Shown here in pieces: positions 1-7,659 of a stretch of DNA of 64,000 bases. The stretch lies in contig DAOTXR010000011.1 in assembly GCA_034435375.1 (NCBI GenBank), positions 1 through 64,000 on the forward strand. The letters are read 5' to 3'. Origin of the DNA: DAOTXR01 sp034435375 (GTDB lineage Bacteria; Chloroflexota; Anaerolineae; Aggregatilineales; UBA3940). Position 1 is the stretch's first letter, and each line of letters opens with the position of its first letter. The notes below the pieces were generated by a model. The model had not been told where the DNA came from and searched no databases. It was given only the letters and a program-made list of their open reading frames with translations. The position numbers were made by a program, and so were the translations under genes.

Positions 1-2
1 GG

Positions 3-536
3 CAAAACAGGCAGCTGCGCAAGCACACGCGCACAGCGAGAGGACAGCCCGCCCGGCGGGGTCAGGCGCCGCGCCAGGTCGTGCAGATGGACACCCTCGA
101 CCTGGGCGAGGTCTTCGCCTTCACCGCCATCGACACCTACACCCGCGAGGGCTTCATCCTCATGCGCCCCGGCCTGACTTCCGCCGATGGCCAGGCCGCC
201 CTTGAGGAACTGGCCAGACGCTTCGGCCCCATCCAGACCCTGCAAACCGACGGCGGCTCCGAATTCGAGGCCCAGTTTCTGGAAGTTGTGGACCAGTACG
301 CCAGGCAGCACGTCATCGCCCGCCCTTATCGCAAGAATGACCAGGCTTTTATTGAGTGCTTTAACGGCACGCTGCGCCGAGAGGAGTTTGGCAAGACCCC
401 TTTCAAAGCAGCAGACTTGCCGCTCGCTCAGTCCAGGGCTGACACCTTTCTCGCCTACTATCATCACCAGCGCCCTCACCTGGCGCTGGGTATGCGCACC
501 CCCGCTCAGGTCTTCGCGGAGTCGCATTTGACATGA
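3..536 (+). CDS. IS transposase, integrase catalytic core (5' truncated by window edge)
   Basis: The frame is open from the window edge, so the gene starts upstream; GTG at 81 is only an internal candidate. The visible 177 residues are an rve-type DDE integrase core as in IS3/IS481-like elements. The first Asp is in QMDTLDLGEVFAFTAID, the second in LQTDGGSEF, and the Glu in AFIECFNGTLRREEFG, followed by the usual YYHHQRPHLALGMRTPAQVF tail. It would cut and join DNA during transposition. All three acidic residues are present, so the core may be active. I cannot see terminal inverted repeats. rpsA follows after 79 bases. Confidence 0.85.
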   Translation, partial: QNRQLRKHTRTARGQPARRGQAPRQVVQMDTLDLGEVFAFTAIDTYTREGFILMRPGLTSADGQAALEELARRFGPIQTLQTDGGSEFEAQFLEVVDQYARQHVIARPYRKNDQAFIECFNGTLRREEFGKTPFKAADLPLAQSRADTFLAYYHHQRPHLALGMRTPAQVFAESHLT

Positions 537-550
537 CACACTGCGAGCAG

Positions 551-579
551 TGGTCATTTACATTCTAGCTCGTTATAAT
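551..579 (+). promoter_or_regulatory. sigma70-like promoter for rpsA
   Basis: TGGTCA (551-556, 4/6 match to TTGACA), a 17-base spacer and a perfect TATAAT (574-579) lie between the transposase stop and rpsA. Transcription would start near 586, giving a leader of about 30 bases with a GAGGAG ribosome site. rpsA therefore need not depend on the adjacent element. Confidence 0.55.
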
Positions 580-615
580 AGTCCCGACCCCGCAAAATAC
601 AATAGAGGAGTCCGC

Positions 616-2151
616 ATGAATAGTGACGACAAGATCCTCAGCCAGCCTGAAGCTGCGCTGCAAGCCCCTGAGGCTGAGGATCCCCATACAACAGAGGAGG
701 CCGTAGCGAGCACCGACAATCCACAGGCGACTAGCCCGGCCGCGCAGCAGCCCACTGCTGAGAGTATACCCTCCGCTCCGGTCGCTGACGAAGCCGGCTC
801 GGAAGAAGTCCGTGCCGAACCAGTGCAGCCAGGCCCAACTGACGAGGAATTGTTTCTGGCAGCCCTGGAGGGAGAAGTTCCGTTGGGCGATGAGCACCGC
901 TTCAGGCCACCCCAGCGCGGGCAGATCGTCACCGGGACGGTAACCTCCAAGACCGACAGTGAGATTCTGGTGGACATTGGCACCAAGTCTGAGGGCGTCA
1001 TTGCTGGCCGCGAATTGGAAATGCTGGGCCAGGACACTCTTGATGCCATCCAGATCGGCCAGGACGTGAACGTTTACATACTGACCCCGGAGAATCGTGA
1101 AGGGCATCCTCAGCTTTCGCTGCGCCGCGCGATGGAGGAGCAGGATTGGCACGATGCTGAGCAGTACATGCAGTCTGGCAAAATTTATGCCAGCAAGGTG
1201 GCTGGTTACAATAAAGGCGGGCTGATCGTGCCTTTCGGCAAGGTGCGTGGTTTTGTTCCTGCCTCACAGATCAGCCAGAACCGTCGCCGTGGAAGCAGTG
1301 GGAGTACCCCCGATCAGCGATGGGCTGGCATGGTAGGTGACACGGTCAACGTCAAAGTCATTGAAGTGGACCGCAGGCGCAACCGCCTGATCCTGTCTGA
1401 GCTTGCTGCCGACGAGGAGTTGCGCGTTCAGCGCCGCACCGAGCTGCTGGCCTCTTTGGAAGTCGGACAGGTGCACCATGGCCGTGTGATCAGCCTTGCG
1501 GACTTTGGTGCATTCGTGGACCTGGGCGGGGTCGATGGTCTGGTCCACCTGTCTGAACTTTCGTGGCGCCCCATCAGCCACCCACGCGAGGTGTTGAAGG
1601 TCGGTGATGAGGTCGAGGTCGAAATCATCAACATTGACCGCGAACGACAACGCATCGGTTTGAGCTACAAGCGCTGCCTGGAGGACCCCTGGGACACCTT
1701 GGCCGCTGAATTTCACGTGGGGCAGCTCGTCCAGGGCACCATTACCAAGATGACCAAGTTCGGCGCCTTTGCGCGCTTGGTGGATCGCCCCGAGATCGAG
1801 GGGTTGATCCACATCAGCGAGCTGGCCGAGCACCGCGTTAAGCACCCGCGCGAGGTTGTGAGGGAAGATGAGATTGTGACCCTGCGCATCCTGCGCATTG
1901 ATCCGGACAATCGCCGCCTGGGTCTCAGCTTGAAGCAAGTCAGCTCAGAAGATTATATGGACAACGACTGGCGTGATGCGCTCCGTGCAGCCGAGACAGG
2001 CGAAGCGGCCACGGCTGCCGTGGCCGCTCCAGAGCCAGAGGGGGCGTCTGAAAACGTCAGAGAGTCAAGAGACGCCGAAGTGTCTGAGGGCCTTGAAAAG
2101 CCGGAAACAGTACAGGCTCATGAGCCGCCTACCGGAAACGAAACTCGGTAG
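616..2151 (+). CDS. rpsA: 30S ribosomal protein S1
   Basis: 511 residues with four S1 RNA-binding (OB) repeats at about 101-172, 187-264, 283-353 and 368-442. Repeats 3 and 4 are the best conserved (DFGAFVDLGGVDGLVHLSEL and KFGAFARL..EIEGLIHISEL). Residues 1-95 are an acidic, Ala/Pro-rich extension and the last 70 residues are a charged tail. S1 helps the 30S subunit bind mRNA. I use ATG at 616 because GAGGAG lies 5 bases upstream; a GTG at 550 would put the promoter inside the gene. Four-repeat S1 proteins are usual outside Proteobacteria. The gene is monocistronic, with its own promoter and terminator. Confidence 0.9.
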   Translation: MNSDDKILSQPEAALQAPEAEDPHTTEEAVASTDNPQATSPAAQQPTAESIPSAPVADEAGSEEVRAEPVQPGPTDEELFLAALEGEVPLGDEHRFRPPQRGQIVTGTVTSKTDSEILVDIGTKSEGVIAGRELEMLGQDTLDAIQIGQDVNVYILTPENREGHPQLSLRRAMEEQDWHDAEQYMQSGKIYASKVAGYNKGGLIVPFGKVRGFVPASQISQNRRRGSSGSTPDQRWAGMVGDTVNVKVIEVDRRRNRLILSELAADEELRVQRRTELLASLEVGQVHHGRVISLADFGAFVDLGGVDGLVHLSELSWRPISHPREVLKVGDEVEVEIINIDRERQRIGLSYKRCLEDPWDTLAAEFHVGQLVQGTITKMTKFGAFARLVDRPEIEGLIHISELAEHRVKHPREVVREDEIVTLRILRIDPDNRRLGLSLKQVSSEDYMDNDWRDALRAAETGEAATAAVAAPEPEGASENVRESRDAEVSEGLEKPETVQAHEPPTGNETR

Positions 2152-2182
2152 GATAATCTGCTCAGCGAAGATGACGAAACCA

Positions 2183-2209
2183 CCCCGACAGGAACACTGT
2201 CGGGGTTTT
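2183..2209 (+). terminator. rho-independent terminator after rpsA
   Basis: A perfect 9-bp stem, CCCCGACAG (2183-2191) with CTGTCGGGG (2197-2205), closes a GAACA loop and is followed by TTTT. It sits 31 bases past the rpsA stop. Confidence 0.85.
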
Positions 2210-2282
2210 CCCTTTCGTAAGCAGCGATCGAGCAGTGCACCTCTTGTCATCCAAGATAGCCGGCTCGGCGATTGCATTTCTT

Positions 2283-2325
2283 AAAAAGCGAAACCCAGGG
2301 CCGGGCCGTTATGCCGCTCCTGGGT
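2283..2325 (-). terminator. terminator of the mevalonate/DUF35 operon
   Basis: Read on the minus strand, ACCCAGG and CCTGGGT (2319-2325 and 2293-2299) form a stem around a GC-rich loop, followed by TTCGC and a run of five T (2283-2287). It lies 41 bases past the end of the DUF35 gene and faces the rpsA terminator. Confidence 0.65.
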
Positions 2326-2365
2326 CGCGGAGATGTCTGCCTGCGAAGCCCCTCGCAACGACGAT

Positions 2366-2767
2366 CTATGCCTCCGGGATAAGCAGCGGTCGAAACTTGT
2401 ACCCATAGACAATCACACCTGCATCGCCGTCGGTGCGCAGTTTGCGTGTGACCATCTCCACTCGCATCCCGATCTCAGGTTCCCCATCCAGGTCAGTGAG
2501 TTGTGCTGTGACCATGGGGCCCTCATCGAGTTTGATCAATGCAACGGTATAGGGCTTCTGATCGTCAAAGCCCTCTGGCGCATCCAGAACTGTCGTGTAG
2601 CTGTAAATGATCCCCTTGCCAGAGAAGGTGACCAGTTCCTGGGCAGGTTTGGCGCACTCCGGGCAGACATCACGCGGGGGGAAGATGGCTGCACCACAGT
2701 GAGAGCAGACCTCCCCCCTCAACTGATAACGCTGTCCTGAGAGCCGCCAGTTCTGAGAGATGTTCAT
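2366..2767 (-). CDS. Zn-ribbon/OB-fold protein (DUF35 family)
   Basis: 133 residues. An N-terminal helix (NWRLSGQRYQL) leads into a rubredoxin-like zinc ribbon with two Cys-x2-Cys pairs (CSHCG and CPEC), then an OB-fold (GIIYSYTTVLDAPEGF..PYTVALIKLDEGPMVTAQL). In archaea DUF35 proteins bridge acetoacetyl-CoA thiolase and HMG-CoA synthase and let the intermediate pass between the two sites. Lying last in an operon with both enzymes strongly suggests that role. I use the ATG at 2767, which has GGGGA 5 bases upstream; an in-frame ATG at 2779 has no ribosome site. Confidence 0.85.
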   Translation of the reverse strand: MNISQNWRLSGQRYQLRGEVCSHCGAAIFPPRDVCPECAKPAQELVTFSGKGIIYSYTTVLDAPEGFDDQKPYTVALIKLDEGPMVTAQLTDLDGEPEIGMRVEMVTRKLRTDGDAGVIVYGYKFRPLLIPEA

Positions 2768-2790
2768 CGCTGTCCCCATTACAAGCCCAA

Positions 2791-2994
2791 TCAGCGCTGG
2801 GCTGGCTCAAGAACCCCACTGGACCGTTCGCGGCGTGTTGGCTTGCTCTCAAACGTGGGGAGATTAGAAGCGGAGGCATGACACACGTCACATACGGGGC
2901 GCGGGGTGAAGAACGTCTTGCCGCAGCTCGAGCAGACGGTGCCCGTCAAACCGTAACGCTGTCCACGAAGCCTCCAGTGCCGTGCGATGTCCAT
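2791..2994 (-). CDS. Short stand-alone zinc-ribbon protein (DUF35 N-domain only)
   Basis: 67 residues. The start matches the neighbouring DUF35 protein closely (IARHWRLRGQRYGLTGTVCSSCG, then CDVCHASA), giving the same helix and four-Cys ribbon. The chain stops shortly after the ribbon, so there is no OB-fold. Start at 2994 is supported by GGAGAGG upstream. It looks like a tandem duplicate that lost or never had its OB domain. It may bind HMG-CoA synthase or thiolase without bridging CoA, or may be a decaying copy; reading frame and ribosome site are intact. Confidence 0.75.
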   Translation of the reverse strand: MDIARHWRLRGQRYGLTGTVCSSCGKTFFTPRPVCDVCHASASNLPTFESKPTRRERSSGVLEPAQR

Positions 2995-3126
2995 GTAGCT
3001 CACCTCTCCTACCATAAAGGTTAAATTGCCCCTGCGATCCATGTATCACAGTTAGGCCAATTATCACTACTTTCGGCTCTCAGAAGCTACCAACGGGGCT
3101 GTCAAAAACTATCAGGCTTCCACTCT

Positions 3127-4284
3127 CTACTCGACAGCTTCTAGGATGTGGGTTATTGCAGTGCCGCCGATGCCCCCCAAGTTCTGGATCAGGGCGATGC
3201 GAGCATCGCGTACCTGGTTATCGCCCGCCTGGCCACGCACCTGCAAAACAGCCTCAACCGCCTGGTAGACACCAGTAGCGCCTCCAGCGTGCCCTCTGGC
3301 CTTTAGTCCTCCAAAAGTCTGGATCGGCACCCTACCATTCAGCCCGATCCCCTCTTCGCAGGCAAGCTGATAGCCGGTACCGCGCTCGGCAAAGCCACAG
3401 GCCTCTAGGCTAAGTGCGGCCAGGATGGTGAATGAGTCATGTAGCTCGAACAAGTCGATGTCGCGGGGAGTGACCTCCGCTTGCTGATATGCACGCCCCG
3501 CCGAGACATTCGCCGCCGCCAGGAATAACGGATCTGGCCGGTCATGCAGAGAGAGTGCGTCTGTGCCCACCGCCGAGGCCGCGATCCGAACCGGCACTGG
3601 CACCAGGTCTCTGGCCCGTTCGGTGGGGGTAAGGATCACGGCCGCTGCGCCATCCCCTTCAGGGGCAGCATCGAACAGGCCGACCGGGATGGCCACCTGG
3701 GGAGCCTTCTCGAACATACCGGAGCGTAGTTTGTTGCGATACATAGCATTGGGGTTCAGCGACCCGTTGGCGTGAGCATTCATGCTGAACCCGGCAAAGC
3801 TGCCGATCTCAACCCCATACTCATGCATGTAGCGACGCATCAGCAGAGCTGCCAGGGCTGCCGGCGTAGCGCCCTGCGTGCCTTCATAGTCAGCATCCAT
3901 GCCGGTCGAGAGAGCCGTCAGACGGCGGCTACCGATCACATCTGTAATCTTTTCGACCCCCAACACCATCACAAAATCAAACGCGCCACTGGCGACGGCC
4001 AGGTATCCCTGCCTGAGCGCAGCTCCACCAGAAGCATCGGACGCCTCGACACGCAGCGCTTCGATCCCTCGCCAACCGTTGAAGTCGGCGATCAGCGCTC
4101 CCAAGTGCTCTTGACGCGAGAGCTGGCCTGCTGCCATGTTACCGACATACAACGCCTCGATGCGCCCAAGACCCGCATCGTTCAGCGCAGCCTGTGCGGC
4201 GTTGTACGCCAGGTGCCGCAGCGATACCTCCCAATGCTCTGCGACTGGAACCTGCCCCACTCCGACAATACTTACATCCCTCAT
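3127..4284 (-). CDS. Thiolase-family protein (archaeal acetoacetyl-CoA thiolase type) lacking the nucleophilic Cys
   Basis: 385 residues, the length of archaeal/SCP2-type thiolases. Family marks: VEASDASGGAAL at the nucleophile loop, FELHDSF (His282) and GGLKARGHAGGATG (His332). The thiolase loop normally reads xCASGG; here the position is Asp83 (codon GAT). Both catalytic His are kept. The gene lies 25 bases after HMG-CoA synthase and before two zinc-ribbon genes, so it should supply acetoacetyl-CoA or act as the thiolase-shaped partner in a complex. Without the Cys, ordinary covalent catalysis is not expected. ATG at 4284 has GAGAAG upstream; TTG at 4308 is the alternative. Confidence 0.8.
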   Translation of the reverse strand: MRDVSIVGVGQVPVAEHWEVSLRHLAYNAAQAALNDAGLGRIEALYVGNMAAGQLSRQEHLGALIADFNGWRGIEALRVEASDASGGAALRQGYLAVASGAFDFVMVLGVEKITDVIGSRRLTALSTGMDADYEGTQGATPAALAALLMRRYMHEYGVEIGSFAGFSMNAHANGSLNPNAMYRNKLRSGMFEKAPQVAIPVGLFDAAPEGDGAAAVILTPTERARDLVPVPVRIAASAVGTDALSLHDRPDPLFLAAANVSAGRAYQQAEVTPRDIDLFELHDSFTILAALSLEACGFAERGTGYQLACEEGIGLNGRVPIQTFGGLKARGHAGGATGVYQAVEAVLQVRGQAGDNQVRDARIALIQNLGGIGGTAITHILEAVE

Positions 4285-4309
4285 CGCTGTCTTCTCACAC
4301 GTGTGCAAG

Positions 4310-5401
4310 TTATTTGGTCAGCAGTTTGCCACGATAGCGTGTATAAGTTGCATAGTCAATCTCGGTACGGCGGGCAATGTAGTCCTCCGTTCGGGGTGCC
4401 AGTGTCTGCCGCTCAGCGATCAGATCAGTGGTACGCAGCGCTATCGCATCCGACCCAGCCCCGGAACCATAGGATACCATCAGGATGCGATCGCCGGGTT
4501 TGGCCTGATCCAGGATCGCACTCAGCCCCAGCAGCGAAGACCCCGCATAGACGTTACCCACTCGGCCAGCCAGCAAGCCAACCCTGATCTGCTCGTCGGT
4601 AAAACCCAGCATCTTCGCCGCACGCTCCGGGAACTTGACATTCGGCTGGTGGAACACTGCATAGGCAAAGTCGGTGGGTTTGGCCCCTAGTCCCTCCAAC
4701 ATGGCCCTGCCTGCCGAGATCACGTGACGGAAGTAGGCCGGCTCGCCCGTGAAGCGGTCACCGTGCGAGGGGTAGGTCTCGTGAGGCCGCCGCCAGAAGT
4801 CAGGGGTATCGGTGACAAACGAATAGGTCGCCTCAAACACAGCCAGGCTGTGGTCGGCAGGACCGATCAGGTAAGCCGCTCCGCCAGCCGCTGCCGTATA
4901 CTCCAGTGCATCGCCAGGGCGGCCCTGGGCTGTGTCCATGCCTATACTAAGGGCATAATCGGCCATGCCGCTGCCCACAAACCCAATGGCTGCCTGCATG
5001 GCCTCGCTCCCTGCCTTGCAGGCAAACTCCCAGTCTGCGGCCAGCGTGTTCGGCACAGCGCCAATGGCCTCGGCCACAATCGTCGAGGTCGGCTTGACGG
5101 CGTAAGGGTGCGACTCGCTGCCCACCCACACAGCCCGGATCAAGCTTGGCGGGATCTGGGCACGTGCCAGCGCGTTGCGGGCCGCTTCAATAGACATGGT
5201 GGCCACATCTTCATCAAGGCCAGGCACCGACTTTTCCTCAACTGGTGTGCCACCCATGCCACCCGTCCAGATGCGGGCGACCTCTGTGGCGGGCAGCCGA
5301 TAACGAGGCAGGTAAGCGCCATACCCGGCAATCCCGACTTCGCGGACGGTTCTCAACAGCTTGGAGGCTAATGTGTTGGTTTGATCGGCGTTCAAGCTCA
5401 T
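4310..5401 (-). CDS. Hydroxymethylglutaryl-CoA synthase, archaeal type
   Basis: 363 residues. Condenses acetyl-CoA with acetoacetyl-CoA to HMG-CoA, the first committed step of the mevalonate route. The nucleophile is Cys128 in WEFACKAGSEAM, the general-base Glu is in VGSESHPYAVKP (Glu96), and His251 is in VFHQPNVKFP. The C-terminal GNVYAGSSLLGLSAILD and YGSGAGSDA match the archaeal family. ATG at 5401 follows AAGGA. The next gene starts 25 bases downstream, and HMG-CoA reductase ends 41 bases upstream, so all three should be cotranscribed. Confidence 0.9.
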   Translation of the reverse strand: MSLNADQTNTLASKLLRTVREVGIAGYGAYLPRYRLPATEVARIWTGGMGGTPVEEKSVPGLDEDVATMSIEAARNALARAQIPPSLIRAVWVGSESHPYAVKPTSTIVAEAIGAVPNTLAADWEFACKAGSEAMQAAIGFVGSGMADYALSIGMDTAQGRPGDALEYTAAAGGAAYLIGPADHSLAVFEATYSFVTDTPDFWRRPHETYPSHGDRFTGEPAYFRHVISAGRAMLEGLGAKPTDFAYAVFHQPNVKFPERAAKMLGFTDEQIRVGLLAGRVGNVYAGSSLLGLSAILDQAKPGDRILMVSYGSGAGSDAIALRTTDLIAERQTLAPRTEDYIARRTEIDYATYTRYRGKLLTK

Positions 5402-5442
5402 GGGGGTTCCTTAATCTATTATGTACCAACTACAGTGATATT

Positions 5443-6723
5443 CTAGGGCTGCGTTCCACGCAGCAAGGTCTGTGCATAGACGATTGTAATCTGGCCGTCA
5501 TCCAGCATGCGCTGGGCAATCTGATCGATCTGGTCATCGCTTGCACCCGCTGCGATGGCGATCTGGCGGGCATGCAAGGCCATATGCCCCTTCTGAATGC
5601 CCTCTGTCGCGAGCGCCCTCAGCGCCGCCAGGTTCTGAGCCAGCCCGACCGAGACAATGATCTCAGCCAGCTCCCTGGCCGACCTGACCCCCAGGATTTT
5701 GAGTGCGACCTGAGCCAACGGGTGGGCGCGGGTAGTACCGCCGACGATGCCAACCGCCATTGGCATTTCCAGCGACCCGACCAAGTTGCCCTCTTCGTCC
5801 TTGCGCCATATCGTCAGCGAGGTGTAGCGCCCGGAACGAGCCGCGTAGGCATGCGCTCCAGCTTCAATTGCACGCCAATCATTCCCGGTGGCGATCACGA
5901 TCGGGTCAATGCCGTTCATGATCCCCTTGTTGTGGGTGGCCGCGCGGTAGGGGTCCACTGCAGCGAAGGCCCATGCCTCGACAATGCCATTCGCCACGCG
6001 ATCGCCAGGATACTCGCTGAAAGCCAGTTCCTCAGCGGGGATCGTGCATTCGGCGCGCGCTAAGCGGCGGTCGGCCAGGTTAGAGAGAATCCGCAGCCCG
6101 ACTCGCCCGCCGGTGAGCCGCTCCAGCGGCGCGGCCAGGGCCTCGCAGGCCGTGTTGACCATGTTGGCCCCCATGGCATCACGGCAGTCGAAGATCAGAT
6201 GCACAATCAGCATCGGTCCGACAGGCGTCTCTTCCAGAAGGCGGACCTCCAGGCCACGTGGGCCGCCGCCTAGGCTGACCACTACCTTGTCGCAGCAGGC
6301 CGCAATGTCCAAAAGCTCTGCCTCATGCGCCAGGATGGCCTCGCGTGCGGCGCTCAGATCATGCAAGCCAAGCACCTGAATCTGCCCGACCATCTCCGGC
6401 GGGGTGCTGCTGGCGCGAAACCCGCCCCCTGCACGAGCCAGCCTCGCCATAAAGCTCGCCCCAGCCACCACGGATGGCTCCTCGATGACCATTGGGATGA
6501 GTACATCGCGCCCGTTGACCTGAAAATTGGCGGCAACGCCCAATGGCAGGCCGAACACCCCTACCACGTTCTCGATCAGCTTGTCAGCCAGTTGTGGGCT
6601 GAGACCGCCATCGGACAATGCAGCAAGCTCGTCCGCCGTCAGCTCAGACCATTCGGCGACAGTCTGCGCACGCGCCGTGACGGCCTGTTTGTAAAAGCCA
6701 GGTAGGCGAGAACTTGGGTTCAT
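5443..6723 (-). CDS. Hydroxymethylglutaryl-CoA reductase, class II (bacterial type)
   Basis: 426 residues, class II length with no membrane anchor. Reduces HMG-CoA to mevalonate, or runs in reverse. Motifs in order: EEPSVVAGASFMARLARAGGGF (substrate Glu), DCRDAMGANMVNTACEALA (catalytic Asp region), NKGIMNGIDPIVIATGNDWRAIEAGAHAYA (catalytic Lys), MPMAVGIVGGTT and GHMALHARQIA (catalytic His). ATG at 6723 is chosen for GGAGA 7 bases upstream. Class II enzymes are often catabolic, but grouping with HMG-CoA synthase favours mevalonate synthesis. A terminator-like hairpin lies only 22 bases before the start. Confidence 0.9.
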   Translation of the reverse strand: MNPSSRLPGFYKQAVTARAQTVAEWSELTADELAALSDGGLSPQLADKLIENVVGVFGLPLGVAANFQVNGRDVLIPMVIEEPSVVAGASFMARLARAGGGFRASSTPPEMVGQIQVLGLHDLSAAREAILAHEAELLDIAACCDKVVVSLGGGPRGLEVRLLEETPVGPMLIVHLIFDCRDAMGANMVNTACEALAAPLERLTGGRVGLRILSNLADRRLARAECTIPAEELAFSEYPGDRVANGIVEAWAFAAVDPYRAATHNKGIMNGIDPIVIATGNDWRAIEAGAHAYAARSGRYTSLTIWRKDEEGNLVGSLEMPMAVGIVGGTTRAHPLAQVALKILGVRSARELAEIIVSVGLAQNLAALRALATEGIQKGHMALHARQIAIAAGASDDQIDQIAQRMLDDGQITIVYAQTLLRGTQP

Positions 6724-6744
6724 GGCTTCTCCAGGACTGTACAC

Positions 6745-6770
6745 AAAAGCCCACGACACAGACGTGGGCT
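6745..6770 (-). terminator. Intrinsic terminator or attenuator just before HMG-CoA reductase
   Basis: On the minus strand AGCCCACG (6763-6770) pairs with CGTGGGCT (6748-6755) around TCTGTGT and is followed by TTTT (6745-6748). It ends about 20 bases before the HMG-CoA reductase start, leaving no room for a promoter after it. It either ends the gene at 6860-7525 or attenuates the mevalonate operon. Confidence 0.65.
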
Positions 6771-6781
6771 ACAGCCTCATG

Positions 6782-6809
6782 ACTACACTATAAGGAAAAT
6801 ATCTGTCAA
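6782..6809 (-). promoter_or_regulatory. Candidate promoter for the mevalonate operon
   Basis: Perfect TTGACA on the minus strand (6804-6809), a 16-base spacer and TGTAGT (6782-6787, 4/6 match to TATAAT). Transcription would start near 6775, immediately ahead of the hairpin at 6745-6770. Confidence 0.4.
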
Positions 6810-6859
6810 AAGCTACCAAGAGTCCTCAGAGAGGCATCAGAGCACGCGATCCAGTGGCA

Positions 6860-7525
6860 TTATAAGGCTCTCTCAACCCATGTGATCTTCGAGTCGGGAA
6901 CATTCTCCCTGCGCCACTCGATGCAACGCTCGGCCAGGTAGCGGGCAGCCTGATAATAATCTGGCTCGTTGCGCCGCCGGGCCTCATAGTCGATGTAGGG
7001 CCCCAGTTTGGCCCACACCTTCACTACGAACGGGCTGACCCATTGGACGATTGCATCGTCAGTCAACCAGTCCTGCTGAATCATGAAGCCTAGGTGGTCA
7101 AACGAATTTAGCACCAGTTTGACATACCTGCGCCCCTCATCGCTCAGGCCCGCCAGGCCCTGCTCTGGTTCCTCTGGCAGGGTCAGGTAGATCCAGCGTC
7201 GTGCTTCAATGTTCTCATCAGACATCATCTCTGCAAAGATGGTATTGTAGGCCTCCAGGTTCCCGGTCTTAACCTCACGCTCCCGGCTGTCGATGGCCTC
7301 GGTCAGTTGCGCTAGCACAACCACGCCTCCCCCGATCACCGTCGCTAACGTGGCGGCGGTGGACAGCCCCTCGAAGGCAGACCAGATATCGGCATGAAAC
7401 CCAATCCGGTTGATGACCAACCAGGTCAGGATGATGAGAATGATCCAGATCGCCAGAAAGCTGAGGCCAATGGCGCCGGCCAGAAGCAGCACTCTATCTG
7501 GTGGCATGTTCCACAATCGTTTCAC
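6860..7525 (-). CDS. Membrane protein of unknown function
   Basis: 221 residues. Two hydrophobic segments near the N-terminus (about 12-38, VLLLAGAIGLSFLAIWIILIILTWLV, and 52-70, STAATLATVIGGGVVVLAQL) are followed by a soluble, Glu/Trp-rich helical part (LEAYNTIFAEMMSDENIEARRWIY). The layout recalls small inner-membrane proteins of the DUF4760 kind, but I cannot assign it. The GTG start at 7525 is supported by a near-perfect AAGGAGGTGA 9 bases away. Nothing nearby suggests a pathway. Confidence 0.7.
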   Translation of the reverse strand: MKRLWNMPPDRVLLLAGAIGLSFLAIWIILIILTWLVINRIGFHADIWSAFEGLSTAATLATVIGGGVVVLAQLTEAIDSREREVKTGNLEAYNTIFAEMMSDENIEARRWIYLTLPEEPEQGLAGLSDEGRRYVKLVLNSFDHLGFMIQQDWLTDDAIVQWVSPFVVKVWAKLGPYIDYEARRRNEPDYYQAARYLAERCIEWRRENVPDSKITWVERAL

Positions 7526-7596
7526 GGTTCGTCACCTCCTTAAGGCAGGGAACAGGTTTGAGGCTATTTTATACTGTTCCGGCCTGCGGGGAGTTC

Positions 7597-7616
7597 CCCA
7601 CCTCCAAGGAGGTGGG
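7597..7616. repeat. Short perfect hairpin CCCACCTCC-AA-GGAGGTGGG
   Basis: A nearly loop-less inverted repeat in the 134-base gap between two minus-strand genes. There is no T run on either side, so it is not a classical terminator. It could be a REP-like element or a trace of an IS200/IS605-type end. Confidence 0.5.
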
Positions 7617-7659
7617 ATGCAACCTTGGGGCCAGAAGCTTCACCTGGCAGTCGGTCCTG

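Noticed and set aside
3772..4587. A 271-residue plus-strand open frame across the thiolase and HMG-CoA synthase genes
   Set aside because: It is antisense to two well-supported enzymes and arises from their codon bias.
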